Below, one piece after another: positions 24,151 to 37,700 of a DNA stretch of 64,000 bases. Source of the DNA: Coriaria nepalensis (lineage: Eukaryota; Streptophyta; Magnoliopsida; Cucurbitales; Coriariaceae). A program made the position numbers and the translations under genes. Under the pieces are notes generated by a model that worked only from the letters and a program-made list of their open reading frames with translations, was not told the DNA's origin and did no database searches. The stretch spans positions 31,465,501 to 31,529,500 of the forward strand of contig CP114481.1 of assembly GCA_027186245.1 (NCBI GenBank), read 5' to 3'. How positions within the stretch are numbered: the first letter of the stretch is position 1; each line of letters begins with the position of its first letter.

Positions 24151-26567
24151 GAACGAATTCAATTTTTGCACTACAGACACAAGTTTTGTGCATAACTTCC
24201 AAATGATCATTGCAAGGAAAGTGTGCATTCGTTTAACCTTAAAATCATTTCAATGAGTCATTTCAAGTCAATAACTTATTTCAAAGCAAGTCGACCGAAT
24301 TATATTTTTGCACTACAAACACAAGTTTTGTGCATAACTTGCAAATGATCAATGCAAGGAAAGTGTGCATTCGTTTAACTTAAAATCATTTCAATGAGTC
24401 ATTTCAAGTCAATGACTTATTTCAAAGCAAGTTGAACGAATTCTATTCTTTCACTACAAACACAAGTTTTGTGCATAACTTGCAAATGATCAATGCAAGG
24501 AAAGTGTGCATTCGTTTAACCTTAAAATCATTTCAATGAGTCATTTCAAGTCAATAACTTATTTCAAAGCAAGTCGAACGAATTCTATTTTTGCACTACA
24601 AACTCAAGTTCTGTGCATAACATGCAAATGATCAATGCAAGGAAAGTGTGCATTCATTTAACCTTAAAATCATTTCAATGAGTCATTTCAAGTCAATAAC
24701 TTATTTCAAAGCAAGTCGAACGAGTTCAATTTTTGCACTACAAACACAAGTTTTGTGCTTAACTTCCAAATGATCATTGCACGGAAAGTGTGCATTCGTT
24801 TCACCTTAAAATCATTTCAATGAGTCATTTCAAGTCAATAACTTATTTCGAAGCAAGTCGAACGAATTCAATTTTTGCACTACAAACACAAGTTTTGTGC
24901 CTAACTTGCAAATGATCAATGCAAGGAAAGTGTGCATTCGTTTGACCTTAAAATCCTTTCAATATGTCATTTCAAGTCAATAACTTATTTCAAAGCAAGT
25001 CGAACGAATTCAATTTTTGCAGTGCAAACAGAAGTTTTGTGCATAACTTGCAAATGATCAATGCAAGGAAAGTGTGCATTCGTTTCACTTAAAATGATTT
25101 CAATGAGTCATTTCAAGTCAATGACTTATTTCAAAGCAAGTGGAACGAATTCTATTTTTTCACTACAAACAGAAGTTTTTTGCATAACTTGCAAATGATC
25201 AATGCAAGGAAAGTGTGCATTCGTTTAACCTTTAAATCATTTCAATGAGTCATTTCAAGTTAATAACTTATTTCAAAGCAAGTCGAACGAATTCAATTTT
25301 TGCACTACAGACACAAGTTTGGTGCATAACTTCCAAATGATCGTTGCAAGGAAAGTGTGCATTCGTTTAACCTTAAAATCATTTCAATGAGTCATTTCAA
25401 GTCAATAACTTATTTCAAAGCAAGTCGAATGAATTCTATTTTTTCACTACAAACAGAAGTTTTTTGCATAACTTGCAAATGACCAATGCAAGGAAAGTGT
25501 GCATTCGTTTAACCTTTAAATCATTTCAATGAGTCATTTCAAGTCAATAACTTATTTCAAAGCAAGTCGAACGAATTCTATTTTTGCACTACAAACACAA
25601 GTTTTGTGCATAACTTGCAAATGATCAATGCAAGGAAAGTGTGCATTCGTTTAACTTAAAATCATTTCAATGAGTCATTTCAAGTCAATAACTTATTTCA
25701 AAGCAAGTCGAACGAATTCTATTTTTTCACTACAAACACAAGTTTTGTGCATAACTTGCAAATGATCAATGCAAGGAAAGTGTGCATTCGTTTAACTTAA
25801 AATCATTTCAATGAGTCATTTCAAATCAATAATTTATTTCAAACCAAGTCGAACGAATTCAATTTTTGCACTACAAACACAAGTTCTGTGCATAACTTGC
25901 AAATGATCATTGCAAGGAAAATGTGCATTCGTTTAACCTTAAAATCATTTCAATGAGTCATTTCAAGTCAATAAGTTATTTCAAAGCAAGGCGAACGAAT
26001 TCTATTTTTGCACTACAAACACAATTTTTGTGCCTAACTTGCAAATGATCAATGCAAGGAAAGTGTGCACTCGTTTAACCTTCAAATCATTTCAATGAGT
26101 CATTTCAAGTTAATAACTTATTTCAAAGCAAGTCGAACGAATTCAATTTTTGCACTACAGACACAAGTTTTGTGCATAACTTCCAAATGATCATTGCAAG
26201 GAAACTGTGCATTCGTTTAACCTTAAAATCATTTCAATGAGTCATTTCAAGTCAATAACTTATTTCAAAGCAAGTCGAACGAATTCTATTTTTGCACTAC
26301 AAACACAAGTTTTGTGCATAACTTGCAAGTGATCAATGCAAGGAAAGTGTGCATTCGTTTAACCTTTAAATCATTTCAATGAGTCATTTCAAGTCAATAA
26401 CTTATTTCAAAGCAAGTCGAACGAATTCTATTTTTGCACTACAAACACAAGTTTTGTGCATAACTTGCAAATGATCAATGCAAGGAAAGTGTGCATTCGT
26501 TTAACTTAAAATCATTTCAATGAGTCATTTCAAGTCAATAATTTATTTCAAAGCAAGTCGAACGAAT
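22950..26567. repeat. Copy of 11,040-14,657 at offset about 11,910 bp
   Basis: This is the partner of the upstream segment, with the same series of rare markers including TCGACCGAATTAT at 24291, AACTCAAGTTCTGTGCATAA at 24601 and GCAAACTG-type and GCAAGTGATC units near 26200-26330. Copy-specific changes are few: GTCGAACG at about 24577 against GTCGAAAG at 12666, AAGTGGAACG near 25139 against AAGTTGAACG, and ATCGTTGC near 25341 against ATCATTGC. Confidence 0.8.
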
Positions 26568-27190
26568 TCTATTTTTTCACTACAAACACAAGTTTTGTGC
26601 ATAACTTGCAAATGATCAATGCAAGGAAAGTGTGCATTCGTTTAACTTAAAATCATTTCAATGAGTCATTTCAAATCAATAATTTATTTCAAACCAAGTC
26701 GAACGAATTCAATTTTTGCACTACAAACACAAGTTCTGTGCATAACTTGCAAATGATCATTGCAAGGAAAATGTGCATTCGTTTAACCTTAAAATCATTT
26801 CAATGAGTCATTTCAAGTCAATAAGTTATTTCAAAGCAAGGCGAACGAATTCTATTTTTGCACTACAAACACAATTTTTGTGCCTAACTTGCAAATGATC
26901 AATGCAAGGAAAGTGTGCACTCGTTTAACCTTCAAATCATTTCAATGAGTCATTTCAAGTTAATAACTTCTTTCAAAGCAAGTCGAACGAATTCAATTTT
27001 TTCACTACAGACACAAGTTTTGTGCCTAACTTCCAAATGATCATTGCAAGGAAAGTGTGCATTCGTTTAACCTTAAAATCATTTCAATGAGTCATTTCAA
27101 GTCAATAACTTATTTCAAAGCAAGTCGAACGAATTCTATTTTTGCACTACAAACACAAGTTTTGTGCATAACTTGCAAGTGATCAATGCA
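25490..27190. repeat. Hexamer duplication, period 850 bp
   Basis: GCAAGGCGAACG units lie at 25991 and 26841 (the GCGAACGAAT tract), and ACTTGCAAGTGATC lies at 26321 and 27171, both 850 bp apart (6 x 142 - 2). Copies run about 25490-26339 and 26340-27190. Differences include AACTTATTTC/AATTTATTTC, ATAACTTATTTC/ATAACTTCTTTC, TTTTTGCAC/TTTTTTCAC in one unit, and GAAACTGTGC/GAAAGTGTGC. Confidence 0.75.
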
Positions 27191-28650
27191 AGGAAAGTGT
27201 GCATTCGTTTAACCTTAAAATCATTTCAATGAGTCATTTCAAGTCAATAACTTATTTCAAAGCAAGTCGAACGAATTCTATTTTTGCACTACAAACTCAA
27301 GTTCTGTGCATAACATGCAAATGATCAATGCAAGGAAAGTGTGCATTCATTTAACCTTAAAATCATTTCAATGAGTCATTTCAAGTCAATAACTTATTTC
27401 AAAGCAAGTCGAACGAGTTCAATTTTTGCACTACAAACACAAGTTTTGTGCATAACTTCCAAATGATCATTGCACGGAAAGTGTGCATTCGTTTCACCTT
27501 AAAATCATTTCAATGAGTCATTTCAAGTCAATAACTTATTTCGAAGCAAGTCGAACGAATTCAATTTTTGCACTACAAACACAAGTTTTGTGCCTAACTT
27601 GCAAATGATCAATGCAAGGAAAGTGTGCATTCGTTTGACCTTAAAATCCTTTCAATATGTCATTTCAAGTCAATAACTTATTTCAAAGCAAGTCGAACGA
27701 ATTCAATATTTGCAGTGCAAACAGAAGTTTTGTGCATAACTTGCAAATGATCAATGCAAGGAAAGTGTGCATTCGTTTAACTTAAAATCATTTCAATGAG
27801 TCATTTCAAGTAAATGACTTATTTCAAAGCAAGTTGAACGAATTCTATTTTTTCACTACAAACATAAGTTTTCTGCATAACTTGCAAATGATCAATGCAA
27901 GGAAAGTGTGCATTTGGTTAAACTTAAAATCCTTTCAATGAGTCATTTCAAGTCAATAACTTATTTCAAAGCAAGTCGAACGAATTCTATTTTTGCACTA
28001 CAAACACAAGTTTGGTGCATAACTTCCAAATGATCATTGCAAGGAAAGTGTGCATTCGTTTAACCTTAAAATCATTTCAATGAGTCATTTCAAGTCAATA
28101 ACTTATTTCAAAGCAAGTCGAATGAATTCTATTTTTTCACTACAAATAGAAGTTTTTTGCATAACTGGCAAATGATCAATGCAAGGAAAGTGTGCATTCG
28201 TTTAACCTTTAAATCATTTCAATGAGTCATTTCAAGTCAATAACCTATTTCAAAGCAAGTCGAACGAATTCTATTTTTGCACTACAAACACAAGTTTTGT
28301 GCATAACTTGCAAATGATCAATGCAAGGAAAGTGTGCATTCGTTTAACTTAAAATCATTTCAATGAGTCATTTCAAGTCAATAAGTTATTTCAAAGCAAG
28401 TCGAACGAATTCTGTTTTTGCACTACAAACACAAGTTTTGTGCATAACTTGCAAATGATCAATGCAAGGAAAGTGTGCACTCGTTTAACCTTCAAATCAT
28501 TTCAATGAGTCATTTCAAGTTAATAACTTATTTCAAAGCAAGTCGAACGAATTCAATTTTTGCACTACAGACATAAGTTTGGTGCATAACTTCCAAATGA
28601 TCATTGCAAGGAAAGTGTGCATTCGTTTAACCTTAAAATCATTTCAATGA
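27190..28650. repeat. Satellite monomers repeating parts of 20.0-25.3 kb
   Basis: From about 27260 the order follows 24,570-25,200 at an offset of 2693 bp (AACTCAAGTT at 27294 and 24601; GAGTTCAATT; GCACGG/TTTCACC; TTCGAAGC; TTTGACC/AATATGTC). From about 27,900 it follows 19,830-20,500 (CATTTGGTTAAAC near 27911, ATAACTGGC near 28161, ATAACCTATTTC near 28244, GAATTCTGTTTTTGC near 28408). The join between the two sources lies near 27,790-27,900, where units carry AAGTAAATGAC and ACATAAGTTTTCTGC. Confidence 0.7.
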
Positions 28651-29218
28651 GTCATTTGAAGTCAATAAGTTATTTCAAAGCAAGTCGAACGAATTCTACT
28701 TTTGCACTACAAACACAAGTTTTGTGCATAACTTGCAAATGATCAATGCAAGGAAAGTGTGCACTCGTTTAACCTTCAAATCATTTCAATGAGTCATTTC
28801 AAGTTAATAACTTATTTCAAAGCAAGTCGAACGAATTCAATTTTTGCACTACAGACACAAGTTTTGTGCATAACTTCCAAATGATCATTGCAAGGAAAGT
28901 GTGCATTCGTTTAACCTTAAAATCATTTCAATGAGTCATTTGAAGTCAATAAGTTATTTCAAAGCAAGTCGAACGAATTCTACTTTTGCACTACAAACAC
29001 AAGTTTTGTGCATAACTTGCAAATGATCAATGCAAGGAAAGTGTGCACTCGTTTAACCTTCAAATCATTTCAATGAGTCATTTCAAGTTAATAACTTATT
29101 TCAAAGCAAGTCGAACGAATTCAATTTTTGCACTACAGACACAAGTTTTGTGCATAACTTCCAAATGATCATTGCAAGGAAAGTGTGCATTCGTTTAACC
29201 TTAAAATCATTTCAATGA
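28651..29218. repeat. Dimer duplication, period 284 bp
   Basis: The unit pair GTCATTTGAAGTCAATAAG...GAATTCTACTTTTGC plus TTAATAAC...ACAGACACAAG...ACTTCC occurs at 28651-28934 and 28935-29218. The GTCATTTGAA starts are exactly 284 bp apart, and GAATTCTACTTTTGC is found nowhere else that I noticed, apart from a GAATTCTACTTTTTC unit near 13522. Confidence 0.8.
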
Positions 29219-30219
29219 GTCATTTCAAGTCAATAACTTATTTCAAAGCAAGTCGAACGAATTCTATTTTTGCACTACAAACACAAGTTTTGTGCATAAC
29301 TTGCAAATGATCATTGCAAGGAAAATGTGCATTCGTTTAACCTTAAAATCATTTCAATGAGTCATTTCAAGTCAATAACTTATTTCAAAGCAAGTCGAAC
29401 GAATTATATTTTTGCAGTGCAAACAGAAGTTTTGTGCATAACTTGCAAATGATCAGTCCAAGGAAAGTGTGCAATCGTTTAACCTTCAAATCATTTCAAT
29501 GAGTCATTTCAAGTCAATAACTTATTTCAAAGCAAGTCGAACGAATTCTATTTTTTCACTACAGACACAAGTTTTGTGCATAACTTGCAAATGATCAATG
29601 CAAGGAAAGTGTGCATTCGTTTAACCTTAAAATCATTTCAATGAGTCATTTCAAATCAATAATTTATTTCAAACCAAGTCGAACGAATTCAATTTTTGCA
29701 CTACAAACACAAGTTCTGTGCATAACTTGCAAATGATCATTGCAAGGAAAATGTGCATTCGTTTAACCTTAAAATCATTTCAATGAGTCATTTCAAGTCA
29801 ATAACTTATTTCAAAGCAAGTCGAACGAATTATATTTTTGCACTACAAACACAAGTTTTGTGCATAACTTGCAAAGGATCAATGCAAGGAAAGTGTGCAT
29901 TCGTTTAACCTTAAAATCATTTCAATGAGTCATTTCAAGTCAATAACTTATTTCAAAGCAACTCGAACGAATTCAATTTTTGCACTACAAACACAAGTTT
30001 TGTGCATAACTTCCAAATGATCATTGCAAGGAAAGTGTGCATTCTTTTAACCTTAAAATCATTTCAATGAGTCATTTCAAGTCAATAACTTATTTCAAAG
30101 CAAGTCGAACGAATTCAATTTTTGCACTACAAACAGAAGTTTTGTGCCTAACTTGCAAATGATCAATGCAAGGAAAGTGTGCATTCGTTTAACCTTAAAA
30201 TCCTTTCAATATGTCATTT
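29219..30219. repeat. Heterogeneous satellite monomers (start of transition zone)
   Basis: These are ordinary monomers with mixed variants: GAATTATATTTTTGC units near 29403 and 29828, GATCAGTCCAAGG at 29452, GCAATCG at 29471, TTGCAAAGGATC near 29871, AGCAACTCGAACG near 29958 and CATTCTTTTAACC near 30041. I found no clean HOR in it. No gene is visible. Confidence 0.7.
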
Positions 30220-33200
30220 CAAGTCAATAACTTATTTCAAAGCAAGTCGAACGAATTCAATTTTTGCAGTGCAAACAGAAGTTTTGTGCATAACTTGCAA
30301 ATGATCAATGCAAGGAAAGTGTGCATTCGTTTAACTTAAAATCATTTCAATGAGTCATTTCAAGTCAATGACTTATTTCAAAGCAAGTTGAACGAATTCT
30401 ATTTTTTCACTACAAACACAAGTTTTCTGCATAACTTGCAAATGATCAATGCAAGGAAAGTCTGCATTTGGTTAACCTTAAAATCCTTTCAATGAGTCAT
30501 TTCAAGTCAATAAGTTATTTCTAACCAAGTCGAACGAATTCAATTTTTGCACTACAAACACAAGTTTTGTGCACAAGTTGCAAATGATCATTGCAAGGAA
30601 AGTGTGCATTCGTTTAACCTTAAAATCATTTCAAAGAGTCATTTCAAGTCAATAAGTTATTTCAAAGCAAGTCGAACGAATTCTATTTTTGCACTACAAA
30701 CACAAGTTTTGTGCATAACTTGCAAATGATCAATGCAAGGAAAGTGTGCAATCGTTTAACCTTCAAATCATTTCAATGAGTCATTTCAAGTTAATAACTT
30801 ATTTCAAAGCAAGTCGAACGAATTCAATTTTTGCACTACAGACACAAGTTTGGTGCATAACTTCCAAATGATCATTGCAAGGAAAGTGTGCATTCGTTTA
30901 ACCTTAAAATCATTTCAATGAGTCATTTCAAGTCAATAACTTGTTTCAAAGCAAGTCGAATGAATTCTATTTTTTCACTACAAACAGAAGTTTTTTGCAT
31001 AACTTGCAAATGATCAATGCAAGGAAAGTGTGCATTCGTTTAACCTTTAAATCATTTCAATGAGTCATTTCAAGTCAATAACTTATTTCAAAGCAAGTCG
31101 AACGAATTCTATTTTTGCACTACAAACACAAGTTTTGTGCATAACTTGCAAATGATCAATGCAAGGAAAGTGTGCATTCGTTTAACTTAAAATCATTTCA
31201 ATGAGTCATTTCAAGTCAATGACTTATTTCAAAGCAAGTTGAACGAATTCTATTTTTTCACTACAAACACAAGTTTTGTGCATAACTTGCAAATGATCAA
31301 TGCAAGGAAAGTGTGCATTCGTTTAACTTAAAATCATTTCAATGAGTCATTTCAAGTCAATAAGTTATTTCTAAGCAAATCGAACGAATTCTATTTTTGC
31401 ACTACAAACACAAGTTTTGTGCATAACTTGCAAGTGATCAATGCAAGGAAAGTGTGCATTCGTTTAACCTTAAAATCATTTCAATGAGTCATTTCAAGTC
31501 AATAACTTATTTCGAAGCAAGTCGAACGAATTCTATTTTTGCACTACAAACACAAGTTTTGTGCATAACTTGCAAATGATCAATGCAAGGAAAGTGTGCA
31601 TTCGTTTAACTTAAAATCATTTCAATGAGTCATTTCAAGTCAATGACTTATTTCAAAGCAAGTCGAACGAATTCAATTTTTGCACTACAAACACAAGTTT
31701 TGTGCATAACTTGCAAATGATCAATGCAAGGAAAGTGTGCATTCGTTTAACATTAAAATCATTTCAATGAGTCATTTCAAGTCAATAACTTATTTCAAAG
31801 CAAGTCGAACGAATTCAATTTTTGCAGTGCAAACAGAAGTTTTTTGCATAACTTGCAAATGATCAATGCAAGGAAAGTGTGCATTCGTTTAACTTAAAAT
31901 CATTTCAATGAGTCATTTCAAGTCAATGACTTATTTCAAAGCAAGTTGAACGAATTCTATTTTTTCACTACAAACACAAGTTTTCTGCATAACTTGCAAA
32001 TGATCAATGCAAGGAAAGTGTGCATTTGGTTAACCTTAAAATCCTTTCAATGAGTCATTTCAAGTCAATAAGTTATTTCTAACCAAGTCGAACGAATTCA
32101 ATTTTTGCACTACAAACACAAGTTTTGTGCATAAGTTGCAAATGATCATTGCAAGGAAAGTGTGCATTCGTTTAACCTTAAAATCATTTCAATGAGTCAT
32201 TTCAAGTCAATAAGTTATTTCAAAGCAAGTCGAACGAATTCTATTTTTGCACTACAAACACAAGTTTTGTGCATAACTTGCAAATGATCAATGCAAGGAA
32301 AGTGTGCAATCGTTTAACCTTCAAATCATTTCAATGAGTCATTTCAAGTTAATAACTTATTTCAAAGCAAGTCGAACGAATTCAATTTTTGCACTACAGA
32401 CACAAGTTTGGTGCATAACTTCCAAATGATCATTGCAAGGAAAGTGTGCATTCGTTTAACCTTAAAATCATTTCAATGAGTCATTTCAAGTCAATAACTT
32501 ATTTCAAAGCAAGTCGAATGAATTCTATTTTTTCACTACAAACAGAAGTTTTTTGCATAACTTGCAAATGATCAATGCAAGGAAAGTGTGCATTCGTTTA
32601 ACCTTTAAATCATTTCAATGAGTCATTTCAAGTCAATAACTTATTTCAAAGCAAGTCGAACGAATTCTATTTTTGCACTACAAACACAAGTTTTGTGCAT
32701 AACTTGCAAATGATCAATGCAAGGAAAGTGTGCATTCGTTTAACTTAAAATCATTTCAATGAGTCATTTCAAGTCAATGACTTATTTCAAAGCAAGTCGA
32801 ACGAATTCAATTTTTGCACTACAAACACAAATTTTGTGCCTAACTTGCAAATGATCAATGCAAGGAAAGTGTGCATTCGTTTAACCTTTAAATCATTTCA
32901 ATGAGTCATTTCAGGTCAATAATATATTTCAAAGCAAGTCGAACGAATTCAATTTTTGCACTACAAACACAAGTTTTGTGCATAACTTCCAAATGATCAT
33001 TGCAAGGAAAGTGTGCATTCGTTTAACCTTAAAATCATTTCAATGAGTCATTTCAAGTCAATAACTTATTTCAAAGCAAGTCGAACGAATTCAATTTTTG
33101 CACTACAAACACAAGTTTTGTGCCTAACTTGCAAATGATCAATGCAAGGAAAGTGTGCATTCGTTTAACCTTAAAATCCTTTCAATATGTCATTTCAAGT

Positions 33201-34470
33201 CAATAACTTATTTCAAAGCAAGTCGAACGAATTCAATTTTTGCAGTGCAAACAGAAGTTTTGTGCATAACTTGCAAATGATCAATGTAAGGAAAGTGTGC
33301 ATTCGTTTAACTTAAAATCATTTCAATGAGTCATTTCAAGTCAATGACTTATTTCAAAGCAAGTTGAACGAATTCTATTTTTTCACTACAAACACAAGTT
33401 TTCTGCATAACTTGCAAATGATCAATGCAAGGAAAGTGTGCATTTGGTTAACCTTAAAATCCTTTCAATGAGTCATTTCAAGTCAATAAGTTATTTCTAA
33501 CCAAGTCGAACGAATTCAATTTTTGCACTACAAACACAAGTTTTGTGCATAACTTGCAAGTGATCAATGCAAGGAAAGTGTGCATTCGTTTAACCTTAAA
33601 ATCATTTCAATGAGTCATTTCAAGTCAATAACTTATTTCAAAGCAAGTCGAACGAATTCAATTTTTGCAGTACAAACAGAAGTTTTGTGCATAACTTGCA
33701 AATGATCAATGCAAGGAAAGTGTGCATTCGTTTAACTTAAAATCATTTCAATGAGTCATTTCAAATCAATAATTTATTTCAAAGCAAGTCGAACGGATTC
33801 AATTTTTGCATAACAAACACAAGTTTTGTGCATAACTTGCAAATGATCAATGCAAGGAAAGTGTGCATTCGTTTAACCTTAAAATCATTTCAATGAGTCA
33901 TTTCAAGTCAATAACCTATTTCAAAGCAAGTCGAACGAATTCTATTTTTTCACTACAAACCCAAGTTTTTTGCATAACTTGCAAATGATCAATGCAAGGA
34001 AAGTGTGCATTCGTTTAACCTTTAAATCATTTCAATGAGTCATTTCAAGTCAATAACTTATTTCAAAGCAAGTCGAACGAATTCTATTTTTGCACTACAA
34101 ACACAAGTTTTGTGCATAACCTGCAAATGATGAATGCAAGGAAAGTGTGCATTCGTTTAACTTAAAATCATTTCAATGAGTCATTTCAAGTCAATGACTT
34201 ATTTCAAAGCAAGTTGAACGAATTCTATTTTTTCACTACAAACACAAGTTTTGGTGCATAGCTTGCAAATGATCAATGCAAGGAAAGTGTGCATTCATTT
34301 AACTTAAAATCATTTCAATGAGTCGTTTCAAGTCAATAAGTTATTTCTAACCAAGTCGAACGAATTCAATTTTTGCACTACAAACACAAGTTTTGTGCAT
34401 AACTTGCAAATGATCCTTGCAAGGAAAATGTGCATTCGTTTAACCTTAAAATCATTTCAATGAGTCATTT
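30220..34470. repeat. Patchy 10/11-mer repeats (offsets 1558 and 1418 bp)
   Basis: The GGTTAACC-bearing unit and the following TTCTAACCAAG unit occur three times, with CTAACC at 30521, 32079 and 33497 (offsets 1558 and 1418). The segment of about 30,220-31,220 matches 31,778-32,780, including the rare GTGCAATCG and CATAAGTTGC/CACAAGTTGC features. A region near 32.9-33.6 kb matches about 37.7-38.4 kb at 4821 bp (TGCCTAACTT at 33121 and 37942). Irregular units include TCAGGTCAATAATATATTTC near 32913 and an extra G in GTTTTGGTGCATAGC near 34250. Confidence 0.7.
30490..30631 (+). repeat. Monomer subtype with TTATTTCTAACCAAGTCG (right-array marker)
   Basis: The usual TTATTTCAAAGCAAGTCG is replaced by TTATTTCTAACCAAGTCG. 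The first copy I see is this one, with CTAACC at 30521. Others follow at 32079, 33497, 34346, 37456, 38318 and 38884, and it is frequent beyond 40 kb. Sub-variants ACCACGTCG (43.0 and 46.27 kb), ACCAGGTCG (49.39, 51.66, 58.76, 59.18 and 61.74 kb) and ACCGGGTCG (48.68, 50.95, 58.05 and 62.16 kb) occur only in the right part. An AACCAAGTCG form without the CT change (TTTCAAACCAAG) occurs earlier, for example near 4570, and may be a precursor; that last point is inference. Confidence 0.85.
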
Positions 34471-37400
34471 CATGTCAATAAGTTATTTCAAAGCAAGGCG
34501 AACGAATTCTATTTTTGCACTACAAACACAAGTTTTGTGCATAACTTGCAAATGATCAATGCAAGGAAAGTGTGCACTCGTTTAACCTTCAAATCATTTC
34601 AATGAGTCATTTCAAGTTAATAACTTATTTCAAAGCAAGTCGAACGAATTCAATTTTTGCACTACAGACACAAGTTTTGTGCATAACTTCCAAATGATCA
34701 TTGCAAGGAAAGTGTGCATTCGTTTAACCTTAAAATCATTTCAATGAGTCATTTCAAGTCAATAAGTTATTTCAAAGCAAGTCGAACGAATTCTATTTTT
34801 TCACTACAAACAGAAGTTTTTTGCATAATTTGCAAATGATCAATGCAAGGAAAGTGTGCACTCGTTTAACCTTCAAATCATTTCAATGAGTCATTTCAAG
34901 TCAATAAGTTATTTCAAAGCAAGGCGAACGAATTCTATTTTTGCACTACAAACACAAGTTTTGTGCATAACTTGCAAATGATCAATGCAAGGAAAGTGTG
35001 CACTCGTTTAACCTTCAAATCATTTCAATGAGTCATTTCATGTCAATAAGTTATTTCAAAGCAAGGCGAACGAATTCTATTTTTGCACTACAAACAGAAG
35101 TTTTTTGCATAATTTGCAAATGATCAATGCAAGGAAAGTGTGCACTCGTTTAACCTTCAAATCATTTCAATGAGTCATTTCAAGTCAATAAGTTATTTCA
35201 AAGCAAGGCGAACGAATTCTATTTTTGCACTACAAACACAAGTTTTGTGCCTAACTTGCAAATGATCAATGCAAGGAAAGTGTGCACTCGTTTAACCTTC
35301 AAATCATTTCAATGAGTCATTTCAAGTTAATAACTTATTTCAAAGCAAGTCGAACGAATTCAATTTTTGCACTACAGACACAAGTTTTGTGCATAACTTC
35401 CAAATGATCATTGCAAGGAAAGTGTGCATTCGTTTAACCTTAAAATCATTTCAATGAGTCATTTCTAGTCAATGACTTATTTTAAAGCAAGTTGAACGAA
35501 TTCTATTTTTTCACTACAAACACAAGTTTTGTGCATAACTTGCAAATGATCAATGCAAGGAAAGTGTGCACTCGTTTAACCTTCAAATCATTTCAATGAG
35601 TCACTTCAAATAATAACTTATTTCAAAGCAAGTCGAACGAATTCAATTTTTGCACTACAGACACAAGTTTTGTGCATAACTTCCAAATGATCATTGCAAG
35701 TAAAGTGTGCATTCGTTTAACCTTAAAATCATTTCAATTTGTCATTTCAAGTCAATAAGTTATTTCAAAGCAAGTCGAACGAATTCTATTTTTTCACTAC
35801 AAAAAGAAGTTTTTTGCATAACTTGCAAATGATCAATGCAAGGAGAGTGTGCACTCGTTTAACCCTCAAATCATTTCAATGAGTCATTTCAAGTCAATAA
35901 CTTATTTCAAAGCAAGTCGAACGAATTCTATTTTTTCACTACAAACAGAAGGTTTTTGCATAACTTGCAAATGATCAATGCAAGGAAAGTGTGCATTCGT
36001 TTAACTTAAAATCATTTCAATGAGTCATTTCAAGTCAATGACTTATTTTAAAGCAAGTTGAACGAATTCTATTTTTTCACTACAAACACAAGTTTTGTGC
36101 ATAACTTGCAAATGATCAATGCAAGGAAAGTGTGCACTCGTTTAAGCTTCAAATCATTTCAATGAGTCATTTCAAGTTAATAACTTATTTCAAAGCAAGT
36201 CGAACGAATTCAATTTTTGCACTACAGACACAAGTTTTGTGCATAACTTCCAAATGATCATTGCAAGGAAAGTGTGCATTCGTTTAACCTTAAAATCATT
36301 TCAATGAGTCATTTCAAGTCAATAAGTTATTTCAAAGCAAGTCGAACGAATTCTATTTTTTCACTACAAACAGAAGTTTTTTGCATAATTTGCAAATGAT
36401 CAATGCAAGGAAAGTGTGCACTCGTTTAACCTTCAAATCATTTCAATGAGTCATTTCAAGTCAATAAGTTATTTCAAAGCAAGGCGAACGAATTCTATTT
36501 TTGCACTACAAACACAAGTTTTGTGCATAACTTGCAAATGATCAATGCAAGGAAAGTGTGCACTCGTTTAACCTTCAAATCATTTCAATGAGTCATTTCA
36601 AGTCAATAAGTTATTTCAAAGCAAGGCGAACGAATTCTATTTTTGCACTACAAACACAAGTTTTTTGCATAACTTGCAAATGATCAATGCAAGGAAAGTG
36701 TGCATTCGTTTAACTTAAAATCATTTCAATGAGTCATTTCAAGTCAATAACTTATTTCAAAGCAAGTCGAACGAATTCAATTTTTGCAGTACAAACAGAA
36801 GTTTTGTGCATAACTTGCAAATGATCAATGCAAGGAAAGTGTGCATTCGTTTAACCTTAAAATCATTTCAATGAGTCATTTCAAGTCAATAACTTATTTC
36901 AAAGAAAGTCGAACGAATTCAATTTTTGCACTACAAACACAAGTTTTGTGCATAACTTCCAAATGATCATTGCAAGGAAAGTGTGCATTCTTTTAACCTT
37001 AAAATCATTTCAATGAGTCATTTCAAGTCAATAACTTATTTCAAAGCAAGTCGAACGAATTCAATTTTTGCACTACAAACACAAGTTTTGTGCCTAACTT
37101 GCAAATGATCAATGCAAGAAAAGTTTGCATTCGTTTAACCTTAAAATCATTTCAATGAGTCATTTCAAGTCAATAACTTATTTCAAAGCAAGTCGAACGA
37201 ATTCTATTTTTGCACTACAAACAGAAGTTTTTTGCATAACTTGCAAATGATTTATGCAAGGAAAGTGTGCATTCATTTAACTTAAAATCATTTCAATGAG
37301 TCATTTCAAGTCAATGACTTATTTCAAAGCAAGTTGAACGAATTCTATTTTTAAACTACAAACACAAGTTTTGTTCATAACTTGCAAATGATCAATGCAA

Positions 37401-37700
37401 GGAAAGTGTGCATTCGTTTAACTTAAAAATCATTTCAATCAGTCATTTCAAGTCAATAACTTATCTCTAACCAAGTCGAACGAATTCAATTTTTGCACTA
37501 CAAACACAAGTTTTGTGCATAACTTGCAAATGATCATTGCAAGGAAAGTGTGCATTCGTTTAACCTTAAAATCATTTCAATGAGTCATTTCAAGTCAATA
37601 ACTTATTTCAAAGCAAGTCGAACGAATTCTATTTTTGCACTACAAACACAAGTTTTTTGCATAACTTGCAAATGATCAATGCAAGGAAAGTGTGCATTCG
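34471..37700. repeat. Patchy repeats with GCATAATTTGC and AAGGCG units
   Basis: CATGTCAATAAG occurs at 34471 and 35039 (568 bp, four units). TTGCATAATTTGC occurs near 34821, 35106 and 36381; the 34821/36381 pair is 1560 bp apart (11 units), and about 34,570-35,030 matches 36,130-36,590. TTTTAAAGCAAGTTG near 35480 recurs near 36046, 566 bp away. One unit near 35,601 lacks a base (TCACTTCAAATAATAAC). The first GATTTATGC (37249), TTTTTAAACTAC (37350) and ATCAGTCATT of the right family appear at the end. Confidence 0.7.

Noticed and set aside
30460..30475. HpaI-type GTTAAC in TTTGGTTAACC units as a functional marker.
   Set aside because: It results from small changes in a subtype found at 30.46, 32.02, 33.44 and 38.26 kb. 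It is useful only as a restriction or phylogenetic marker.
30547..30729. A 60-codon open frame starting with TTG on the + strand.
   Set aside because: It lies wholly inside satellite monomers and is open only because two units carry chance changes (CACAAGTTGC for CATAACTTGC, and AAAGAGTC for AATGAGTC, which removes a TGA). It has no ATG start, promoter or domain, and the protein is just translated repeat.
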